From the NCBI GenBank assembly GCA_004352715.1, contig SCFE01000016.1, positions 971,885-1,035,884 on the forward strand: DNA of 64,000 bases. Reading direction: 5' to 3'. This document shows positions 46,539 through 58,400 of this stretch, one piece after another. Source of the DNA: Hofstenia miamia. Taxonomy: Eukaryota > Xenacoelomorpha > Acoela. Under the pieces are notes generated by a model, which was not told where the DNA came from, did not search any database, and saw nothing but the letters and a program-made list of their open reading frames with translations. The translations under genes were made by a program, and so were the position numbers. Within the stretch, counting starts at the first letter, position 1. Every line of letters starts with the position of its first letter.

Positions 46539-49500
46539 ATGGTTGCCATACCAATTCCAAATATTAAAGTATGTTTTGATATATAAATATATTTTAACAC
46601 GAATTTAGCTGTTATGCTTCATATTTTTTCTTCTTTCCATTTGGTAAGCAGTTTTCCTTCTGTTGTAACTTTTTTACTGTTTATTTAAACTACTTTAAGA
46701 AATATCTTTCCAACTCAATATTTTTGAACAAGATTGTACTTAGCATGACATGTAATCTGTATTTAAATGCGAATAATATTACCGTATCCATTTCACATTA
46801 GTTGAATTTTTAAATATAATCCAATCTGCAAATTGAATTTTGCAAAAATAAGTTTTCAATCGCTTCTCTAGAAACTCTACTTTTGCGTCTGAGCAGCTTT
46901 GATGCTGATGTTTCAAATTAACGTTTGATATAAACGTTTTTCTGTGGGTGCAGTAATAGTGAGTCATCTGATATTTTCGACTATTCAATGACTAATTTTA
47001 TTAAAATTCAAAAAAATAAACTTGCGTGACTAAAGAACAAATCCGGTTTGCGAATTTCATATATAAGTTTTGAGCATGCAAGGCAAGATATTTAGTTTTC
47101 GTTTTAGGGCTATTCAAGTTCCTTGGCTTCCTAGATCATATATTTTGACTGTATGCTCTTGTTTGGCATTCTTTCTTTGGTCAATAATAAATAAAGAATC
47201 ATATGAACCTTTGCAGATGGTATTAATTTTTTATTGATTCATAAAACAATTGAATTTTTCTCAATTACTTTTTTCAGCTCATGGTTTCGTTGTCAATTGG
47301 TGTATTAATGGACGTTGTCTATATCTTCCTTTATTACAGCCGTGGTCAAATAGAACTTGTTGGTAGGTCTTTACATATTTCTAGTTTGCATTTTAGCTCA
47401 TGGTTGTTGCATCATGGATTTTGAAATTTTATGGTTTTGTAAATCATAATTCGTCAACTATTTTGTTATACGTGTGTACATAATTGTTTCTGCATTGTTT
47501 ATATTAATATATAATACTTCATCAATATTTTTCTATGAGTATAAAATTGACTAAAAGTAAGAATCTTGCTGAATTGAATAAATCATTCGCAAATTAAAAC
47601 CTTTGCAGTGTATAAATATATTTTTTGGCAATTTTTCCGTCTGACAGTTTTCGAAATTAATAAGCGTCGATCTGGTTTGTTTTCACATAAACTAGTAATA
47701 GGTTTGTAGGTTATATGCATGAAACTTCAAGATGTGAATTTTTTTTTACATAGAAAGTCAACCTCAATGTCAAAGGAGATTTTCATTAGCAATTTGTTAT
47801 TGCAAATTTTTCCACTTAGGATTTAGTTTTTGAAGTTTTTGCTGATTGCACCATTTACTTACTACATCAATTATTTTTTACATATCGCGTGTGTTAAATT
47901 GTCGTGATAACAATTGTGAATTTAAAATTGTTTTTCTCATGTCTAAGCTATTTTTATTCTAATTTTCTTCATCAAAAAGCATGCCAAGGTTTGAAACCGT
48001 CTTCGGTATTTTTCACTTTTAGATCAATCAAATTCAAGAATAATGGGTTTTCAATAAACTAGGAAATGTGGTTAATTAATACACTCGTGTAATTATTTTT
48101 AACTCCTTTTAATTTTATCTTGATTACGTAATATGTGGAACAAAATAAACTTAAGATGTTTCTTCTGACCTCTAAGTTGCTCACAATAGAAATACACAAG
48201 TCAATTAGAATAGAGCCTAAATCACAATTAAGTTGTGGACTGATAATTTTTCGATTTTTTATTGATAACTAGTGCAACTTTATGAAAATATTTAAGTGAG
48301 TTAATAATACCCAGTATCGCTTTTCCAGAATAGTATGTTTAAGTTTGTACGATTATTTATCATTTTAGTAAAATTGCATGTACCAACACTAAGTTTGTGC
48401 ACGAAGTTATTGTACATTACCCAATTGTTTAAGCGCACAAATAGTTTAGAATTTAGCATGACTATATTTTAGCTGATCTGCAGTTTTGACGGTAAGCTGT
48501 TTTCAGTTTGCATGGTGTGGTTTTGTTGCTTCAATCTTGTACTAATCAATTTGTACTTTACCCTTTGTTATATTAACATTGCTCGATTTTCTAACATTGT
48601 TTAGAATCCATTTTTAACCTATGCTATATTTAGAAAATGGCTTAGTTTCTCTTGGTGAATATAGATTTTCTGCTGGGTATTTTTTATTATATTCAATATT
48701 ATATGTAATTTACATTGGCAATTCAATTTGGTCGGCAGCCCTAATTTTTCCATTACTTAATTTTCTAATAGCTAGAGTGAGTAGCGCAAATCCTCTATTA
48801 CTACAATATTCATATTCAAAGTTGAACCATGATTTTTGTCATTTTATTGACAGAAAATAAAAATGTTATTGTTAGTAATTATTTGAATGACCTAACACCT
48901 GTGCATTGTTATAGACAGGTGGACTTCTAAGCAGGTATTAGATTCGTAAAATGCTGATACATTTTCAAAACAATATTATCGCAGTAGTGTTTGATAATAC
49001 TTCATGCCTTCCAAAAGTAAAAATTTAGGTCCTTAAATATTGATGAATTCATTTGCTCTTCATACCTGATCTGCTTCAGTATCAAACCTGACGTCATTTA
49101 AACCTGTTTAATCCTGATGCCTATAGAGGAATGTATTTTATAAAAGTAATATCATCTTCTCGAATTTATTTCCCTTTTTGTTTGCGCTGTATATCAATGC
49201 AAACATCAGTTTTAGGTATTAGAATATTCTAAAAAAACAGAAAATTATTCTAATTTAATATTTTCAAATTAATCTTGCAATCATAGTAACATTTGTAGGA
49301 TATTTAGGATGTCCTTAGTAAATACAATCTGTAATACTACTACAATTAAAGCCTAAACTGCCTATAGTTACTTTTAATTCACAACCCGTTTTGGCCATAT
49401 TCTCAAACAATTATCTCCAAATTTGTAAGTGTACTACTTTTGTGATAAAAAATTATTCCTGAGTTTGAAGTAAATGAATGAAAATCCGATTTTTTGTAGA

Positions 49501-52500
49501 AACCTTCAAATTCTTCGCGTACCCAATGTTAACGTAATAAAGTGGCAGCAACAATTCTCAAATATTTTGTTTTCTGCAGTTAGAAATCGTAGTGCCAGGT
49601 CGTTAATTAAGGATAAAAATGCAAGAGGATACAATTACCTATCCAGTGGTGTCTTCAGATTTTAGATATTTATATTATTTAGTGCGCTATGAGCGTTTAA
49701 CAAATTATTATTGAAGCCATCGCAAATTGTAAAATAAAATTCTGTGCAGCTTAAGATTAAGAAATAAGTGCATATAAACGTATCAATAACTAAACAGGTT
49801 GACCCTATCATTAGCTGCAAGCCCATCAGGAATCAACAAAATATTTTCTATTAATGTTGCATAGGTAGGATGCAGTATTTATATCTCAGGTAATAATCTT
49901 TGTTGTTTCACGTCAGTCTATGACACATGTAACATATGTAATGAAGGTAAGCAGTAAAGCAAAGTAAGATTATCACGCATACTGAGTTAAATAGTTTTCC
50001 ATCAAACAAAATTAAAATAATATCTTATTGATTAAACAGCATGCCTGCTGTCGACCCTGATTCTGATCCTCTTTTGTCCTGAACCTGATTTGCGAATCCT
50101 TAAGACGACCTGACTCAAAAAATAAAAATATTAAACACTTTAATTTTCATTTTTATCCAATTATTTGATCAATTAAATGTATGCATGCCCCACAAAATAC
50201 TGACTCAAATTGTTGAACTTCTATACTCTTCGAAATAAAAAGTCACAGGGGGCTAAATCAGGGTTATTTCATCTAACTAGCTCTGAAAAACAGATAGGTT
50301 TCAACTTATGTAACCCCTGTTTTCATCAGAATCAAATTTTTCAAGCATTTTTTTACACCAATTAACTCGAATCCTGAGACAAGTTTTTTGTTTAAAATGT
50401 TGTCATAGGTCATCGAAACGATTGATATTCAACGATTCTGTTTAACCATTTCATTATCAGAGGCTGCCACAGGGGTCCACTTCTTGTTTGCTAATTCAGT
50501 GACATACGATCTGCTTAACTCACAAAATCATGTGGCATTATTCTTTATTAGAGTACTCCTACTTAAAAATTTAGTATAGCTATATTTCCATGTCTTAACA
50601 TAATATTGCGATAATGCTTCAAAATCATCCTAGTCTAAGACAAATTTTCAAATATAGACGTATCGGAAAACAAACTTATGTTTTTTGGTTTTTAAATATG
50701 AATGCTCATATTATCACATTTAAGAAACATTTATGTTTGTTTGGTTTATTTATTTGTTTTCACTTTGTAAGATTTTTGGTTAAATTTATCCCGCATGGAC
50801 CATTGAAAAGTGCAGCATTATATTCACTTATTTTCAGTAGTCTGTGTTTGCAACTCTTACATCGTTGTTATAAATTTGCGTGGGCAGATTTTCACGTCCT
50901 TCAATAAACATTTACTTTATTTTAATAATAATTTAGTGAAAAATCAATTTAAGAAATGCCGTAATTTCTTTCACAGATTACTTATTTACCAAATATAATT
51001 GTTACATACAACTTTTGCATATTTTATTTTTAATGTCTAGGAATCGGTATTCCGCTCGTTTTATGTTTAATAAAGGCGCTTTCCTTGTTTTTATCACCAT
51101 TGAGTACCAAGTGCAAATGAGTGGGAATTTGTTACGTCAATTGTACAGTAAAACTTACGTCATTTATGACTCACTATTGTTCAACATCTCAATGGTATTA
51201 ATTTGGTTCAAATATTTATTACGTTAAAAATATTTCTAATTAATTTAATTTCAATATACCGCCAGAATGGCCATTTTCAGCATTCTAGCACAGAGTTAGA
51301 ACCGGCCGGAAATTTTAAGACCGGACTGATAGTTGGCTGGCAACAGCTAATACCGGTTGGCCGGTAAATTATATTTGCCTTGTTTTGGGTTGTAAAGAAA
51401 GTTGGTGTGGTTTTCAATAAACTTGACTAATTGAAATAGTTGACGTGCGGTTTGTCAACATCTGTTTTGCGCTGTACATAACTTAGCACGTAATCAACAG
51501 ACAGTTCAATTCATTCAATTTGATTCGCATTAACACTGCTAGCTCATTATTATCTTGTCATGTTATTGTTGCATCAATAAAATGTCGCTCTCGAAAGAAA
51601 AAATTCGGATATGCCTCCTTTCCTTTACCATTTCAAGAGTGGCCTGACAGCCGCCAACTCACAGCGCAAATTGTGCGCAGCATTTGGTGAAGATTTGGTA
51701 TCGGAACGAACGGTTCAAAAGCACTTTTAGCGCTTTCAATGTGGAGATATGGTCATAGAAAATAAACCAAGCTCTGGTCGGCCATCTGAAATTGATGATG
51801 ACAACCTTGTGGAACTGGTCGAGAGTGATACTCTCAAAAAACGTCAAAAAACAATAATCACTCGTGACGAAAAATGGTGCACGCACACCAACGTCGTCGC
51901 TCATGGACTGATTTCGATAGTCGCCCTTCAAGCACAGCAAAAGCCGAAATGCACCAGAGCAAGGTTATGCTCAGTGTGTGGTGGGACTCAAAGGGAATTG
52001 TCTATTGGTAACTGCTTCCCAATAACGTTACAATCACCAGCCAGGTGTATTGCACACAATTGGATCGTCTGGCCACTTCCATCCTTCAAAATCGACCAAA
52101 CGTGAGACATGTGCGTTTTTTACACGACAACGCTCGACCCTACACTGCCAGAAGCACTTGTGAGGAATTGATGGCTTGGAAATTCTGGTGCACGCTCCCT
52201 CCAGCCACAGCCTAGATTCTTCTGACTATGACTATCATCTTCTTTGGTCTCTCTGTGATGATATGGCTGGANNNNNNNNNNNNNNNNNNNNNNNNNNNNN
52301 NNNNNNNNNNNNNNNNNNNNNNNNNNNNNNNNNNNNNNNNNNNNNNNNNNNNNNNNNNNNNNNNNNNNNNNNNNNNNNNNNNNNNNNNNNNNNNNNNNNN
52401 NNNNNNNNNNNNNNNNNNNNNNNNNNNNNNNNNNNNNNNNNNNNNNNNNNNNNNNNNNNNNNNNNNNNNNNNNNNNNNNNNNNNNNNNNNNNNNNNNNNN

Positions 52501-55418
52501 NNNNNNNNNNNNNNNNNNNNNNNNNNNNNNNNNNNNNNNNNNNNNNNNNNNNNNNNNNNNNNNNNNNNNNNNNNNNNNNNNNNNNNNNNNNNNNNNNNNN
52601 NNNNNNNNNNNNNNNNNNNNNNNNNNNNNNNNNNNNNNNNNNNNNNNNNNNNNNNNNNNNNNNNNNNNNNNNNNNNNNNNNNNNNNNNNNNNNNNNNNNN
52701 NNNNNNNNNNNNNNNNNNNNNNNNNNNNNNNNNNNNNNNNNNNNNNNNNNNNNNNNNNNNNNNNNNNNNNNNNNNNNNNNNNNNNNNNNNNNNNNNNNNN
52801 NNNNNNNNNNNNNNNNNNNNNNNNNNNNNNNNNNNNNNNNNNNNNNNNNNNNNNNNNNNNNNNNNNNNNNNNNNNNNNNNNNNNNNNNNNNNNNNNNNNN
52901 NNNNNNNNNNNNNNNNNNNNNNNNNNNNNNNNNNNNNNNNNNNNNNNNNNNNNNNNNNNNNNNNNNNNNNNNNNNNNNNNNNNNNNNNNNNNNNNNNNNN
53001 NNNNNNNNNNNNNNNNNNNNNNNNNNNNNNNNNNNNNNNNNNNNNNNNNNNNNNNNNNNNNNNNNNNNNNNNNNNNNNNNNNNNNNNNNNNNNNNNNNNN
53101 NNNNNNNNNNNNNNNNNNNNNNNNNNNNNNNNNNNNNNNNNNNNNNNNNNNNNNNNNNNNNNNNNNNNNNNNNNNNNNNNNNNNNNNNNNNNNNNNNNNN
53201 NNNNNNNNNNNNNNNNNNNNNNNNNNNNNNNNNNNNNNNNNNNNNNNNNNNNNNNNNNNNNNNNNNNNNNNTTGTTGTGTATGCCTTCAGCGGCTAAATA
53301 AAGTCATTGATTAGTATTATTATTATGCTTGTACTCCTGCTAATTACATCTTGTTTCTCAACCCTCCAACAGCAATTGATTTCTTTTCTCCGCCACCGAG
53401 CTTCAAGAAATCTTTGATGGCTTTCCTCTCTGCAGAGCCCTTCTCCAACTTCGCCTACTCTTCCATTTGCTCCTATTTCATCTCCTGTGACTGTCCTCGC
53501 TGCCGTAAAACTTGACTTGTTTTTATTTTTTTGTTGTGTATGCCTTCAGTGGCTAAATAAAGTCATTCTTTATTATTATTATCCCTTCTTACTTCTCACA
53601 GCTTCATGCTGGTATCCCTCTCATCTCAGGGAACTCACCAGTTCCCAGGCAGTCTGAGAGCTTTCCTCAGGACTCTAGCTGTTCCTAACAATGCTGCCGT
53701 CTGTGCTACCGCTCCTCCCCACTTTGGTACTCCTAACTCCTCCAAGTATCTCTTATGCTTCTTACTTACTGCTCCTAGTGCTCCTACTACTACCGGAACT
53801 ACTTCAACCTTCTTTAACTTCCACAGCCTTTCTATTTCCTCTGCCAACTCCCTGTACTTGTCTATCTTCTCTTTCTCCTTGCTTTCTACATTTCTGTCCT
53901 TTGGTACTGCTATGTCTATCACTGTTCCTAATCTTTGCTCTTTGTCTATCACTACTATGTCTGGCCTCCGTGCTTCTATCACTTTGCTCGTCTGTATGTT
54001 GAAGTCCCACAGTATCTTAACCTTCTCATTTTCTATGACGCCCTGTGGCTTGTGCTCATACCACTTGTCTCCTGCTTCTAACCCATGCTGCCTGCTCAAA
54101 CTCCAGTGTACCATTCTTCCCANNNNNNNNNNNNNNNNNNNNNNNNNNNNNNNNNNNNNNNNNNNNNNNNNNNNNNNNNNNNNNNNNNNNNNNNNNNNNN
54201 NNNNNNNNNNNNNNNNNNNNNNNNNNNNNNNNNNNNNNNNNNNNNNNNNNNNNNNNNNNNNNNNNNNNNNNNNNNNNNNNNNNNNNNNNNNNNNNNNNNN
54301 NNNNNNNNNNNNNNNNNNNNNNNNNNNNNNNNNNNNNNNNNNNNNNNNNNNNNNNNNNNNNNNNNNNNNNNNNNNNNNNNNNNNNNNNNNNNNNNNNNNN
54401 NNNNNNNNNNNNNNNNNNNNNNNNNNNNNNNNNNNNNNNNNNNNNNNNNNNNNNNNNNNNNNNNNNNNNNNNNNNNNNNNNNNNNNNNNNNNNNNNNNNN
54501 NNNNNNNNNNNNNNNNNNNNNNNNNNNNNNNNNNNNNNNNNNNNNNNNNNNNNNNNNNNNNNNNNNNNNNNNNNNNNNNNNNNNNNNNCTCTAGGTTGCT
54601 CTTCTACATATTACTTTAGCCCTAATGCTTCTGCTTCTACAGCTTCCTCCACACTTAGCAGTCCTTTCCCTCCCTTATGCCTTGCCATGTACAACCTATC
54701 TACATCTCCATTTAAGTTGAATGCTCTCTCTGCTGCTAGTATCTTCCTTGTCTCCTTGTCTAATTCCCTCAGTTCATTCTTGTTCCTGCGGAATATCTCA
54801 ACACTGGTATTGCCCATGTATTAATTGCCTTTATACTATTCTGCCCATTAAATGCTGACTTTTGTAGTACTTTCCTTATTCTCCTCTTGTATTCTTTTCT
54901 TAACCTCGTCTTCATTTCCTCGTGATCTATTCTATCTTTCTCTATCACACCTAAGTACTTGTACCCCTCTTTGACTTCCTCAATCTTATCCCCACTGCTT
55001 GTCCTCAAACCCTCCCCATCCACACACTTGCCTCTAGTCATTGTCACTGCTGCACACTTTCCTAATCCAAATTCCAACCCTGAATCTCTGCTTGCCTTCT
55101 CCAATGTCTCCACTTGCTTCTGCAACATCTTCCTTGAACTAGCATACATCTTCAGGTCATCCATGTACCACAGGTGACTCACTGCTCTACCATTCTTCTC
55201 CATCTTATACCCTATGCCTGTCTCCTTTAACTTTTCTGTGATAGGTATTAAGCTAACTACAAACAACAGTGGTGCTAAGCTGTCTCCCTGGAGTATACCC
55301 GTCTGAACCTCAACCTATGGCCATCTATCTCAGTCTGCCACTTTCCCATCTCCCTCTCTAGAAACTCAACCCATTTCCGTGAATCTCCCTCTCTAGAAAC
55401 TCAACCAATTTCCGTGAA

Positions 55419-55450
<32 letters not shown>

Positions 55451-58400
55451 ACTGACACGCAATCCGCCTTTGTTAAATAAGTAGTAATTCTGCGAATATG
55501 ATATTTATGCACTGTTAATACCAAAGAGAAATCACTGATAAAAATGAAATTTCATTTAAATAAAAATACGAAAAGAATCAACATAAGAGATCAAGACGTT
55601 AAACTTTAAATTAGTATGCTGTATTAATCTTAATCGATATGACCGATAAGCTATTATTGATACTGATTTTGTAATGATCTTTGTCAATTCAATTAGAATA
55701 GTTATTTGACTGAATAACCTTGGCAATTATAAAAAATCTCGATTAAATGTCAACAATTTGAAAATGATTTAATGGTGATCGGTATCAGCAAATTTCAATT
55801 ACCTTATCACATAATTTTTGGTAACTGCCATTTGTAAAATAGAAAGCGCTGTTTATAAACTTCATAGCGCAATTGTAAAATAGAAATTTTATATAAAAAT
55901 AATCACTTTAATATGTTGTGAATATGTTGCTAATTCTACTTTTGTTATACAGCACAAACAACCAGTATATTGAAAAATGCTGCTATATATTTCGGGCTAA
56001 AAATGAAGTTAGCCCCCACCATTCATTTCTATTTCATCCAATGATCTTTGTAGAAGGTGATGACTGAGGACGTTCACCAAATGTCAAAAACATTGGTCGT
56101 CCACAATAGGTCTTTAGCAAGTTTTAATGGCATTCAGCATTGGACTGTTTGCACTCAATTGCTTCAGTTCTTTCACATTCCTGCTCTATTAGATTGTGCT
56201 GGTGTATTATCACGGATGACTACCAGTTCAGACAGTAGTTCGGATGTTGAACTCTATGCATTCAGCATCTGTGCTATCCTTTGATTCGTTACTTCTGAAC
56301 TGCAAGAAACACGTCTTACGCTCAGTTTATGGATACTACTCACTGATCGAATGGTTTTCCATTATCCACACATAAGCTGTTCACAATGCAAGTCTAAATC
56401 AAAAATACAGTTTGAAAAATGGAGTGAGAATATTATATTGTTAAAATATACAATAGATTGCAATTTGAATTTTTCTTAATGCAATATGAACAATTGTGTA
56501 GCGTTACCGTATGGTAAAGCTAGAATAATTCATTCGCTATTCATTGTAATAAGCTGATAATCTAGGCTTTTCCTTCCAAATAGTTACTAATTGTGAAACG
56601 ACATACGCGTATCTGGGAGTTGTACAGACTTTGACATAGATTAAGGATGATTTGCTAATTGAGTTCAATCCATTCAAAAAAAATTTTCGGCATGTTCTAT
56701 GTTAACATTTGTTTTTTACCAAAAGTTCAGATTCAGCTGTGACTAAAAATTTGTAGTATGGACTCAATTAGAGATCTGCAATATTCAGGTGTGCCCATAT
56801 ATCTAATAATACTGTGTAAATGGAGGAGTGTTCATGGGTTCCTTTGAGTGATTTTTGTTTATAATACATGCAGACAGTTCCCTATTGCATTCATAACAGG
56901 AGAAGCTGACCATTTTTCCATTAAAGAAAATTGCTTCCCTTGAACCATTTTTGATACATTTTGGTGTATGAAATGGTGCACCATCAGGCAGGTAAACACT
57001 CGCAACACATTCCCATCCACAATGCAACATTTTCCTTAGCAATATATATATATATATATACAGTGCTGGGTGAATTAATTGAGCCAACAAGGAAAACGGT
57101 ATATAAATTTATTTAAGCAAACAATTAAGAGCAAGCAAGTTTAACAATTGAGTTATTTTGTCAAAGTTATAAAACATACAACAACTGACATGAAAAAATG
57201 TCAGTATGGCACATATCCACCTCGAGACCTTAAGCATAGATCGACTCGATGAGGCATACTATCAACTAAGAATTTGCAGATTGCCAATTTCTGGGTCGTT
57301 ATACCAAATGTTTGTTGCTCGTTCAATAAGCTGTGCCTTTGACATGACAACAACTTCGTTGACCTTTCTTTTGAGACAAGCCCAGGCGTTTTCAATGCAG
57401 TTGAGGTCGGGACTGTAAGGCGGCCAGTCCATTATTTGCACACCACTTTCATTAAAGAAATCCATGACAGCTCTTCCCTTATGACAGGGTGCATTGTCTT
57501 GCACAAAACATAGTCATTCTGCCCAAGCTGCCGGTAGTAGATGGTCTCGCAATACAGACATGTATTTCTGGCTGTTCATTGTACCTTCAATCGGAACTAG
57601 AGGCCCTGGTCCTTGACGAGAGATGCACCCCCAGAACATGACATGCTGTTCAAATGGTCTATGGGACACAGTTTGATTAAGGCGGATTGGGGCACCTCTG
57701 CGTCTACGTACAAATTGTGGACGGCGAATTGAAAGATTTATTGCTGTTTCGTCGCTGAAAATTGTATTGCTCCACTGATCAGCAGTCCACAGACGGTGTT
57801 GAACGGCCCACTGTCGGCGAACTCGCATTTTGTTAGCATTGAGGGATGGCGACTTCACTGGACGATATGTCACAAGTCCACTACGGCGAAGCGACCTGCG
57901 AATAGTAGAAGTATCTACGTTTAAATTTAGTTGCTGGCGAAGTTGCTTTGGCGTAATTGTGGGATCTACAACTGTTAGTCGAGCCAAAAGTCGCTCCGTA
58001 CTTCTTGACATGGCTCTACGCCGACCGCATCGTCCACGACGTTGTGCTGAACTGCTTCCAGTAGCCCCGTATTGACGTATAATACGTCCAACAGTAGCTC
58101 GATGGACACAAGTTGCTGCTGCAATAGCGCGATGGGTCCAATGATTTGTAGTATGATGGTGAATAATCAATGCACGAAGTGGCTCACTAACATCCATATC
58201 TCTAAAATAGTGAAAAGGCAATGTAAACACACAATAGTATATGCAACGGATATACAATGAGAAATAAGCAAATTAGAAATAAACCAATCAGAAATTAGCA
58301 GAAAAAATTAACTAATGTATTTGTGTTTCTGTGTGTGTGGCAGAAACAACGGCAATGTGTGTTTCTGTGACTGTGGCTCCACTAATTCACCAAAATAGTT

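Noticed and set aside
48621-48860. 79-codon frame continuing past AGTRAP exon 5
   Set aside because: Only 48634-48676 is exonic. Splicing at 48677 to 60662 restores the conserved AGTRAP block with matching phase; the rest is intron read-through.
49474-49665. Possible extra AGTRAP exon with an acceptor at 49491
   Set aside because: The phase does not fit exon 5, and the protein is already complete with exons 6 and 7.
49060-50110. Clusters of the word cctga
   Set aside because: Spacing is irregular and the words lie in unrelated contexts; likely low-complexity coincidence.
50614-51227. Two membrane-like frames (97 and 70 codons)
   Set aside because: Hydrophobic runs are expected from AT-rich codons; no family pattern was seen, and the position is intronic.
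52176-53301. Long open frames across 52.2-53.3, 53.6-54.8 and 59.3-60.4 kb
   Set aside because: They are open only because they run through blocks of N; no protein evidence exists inside the gaps.
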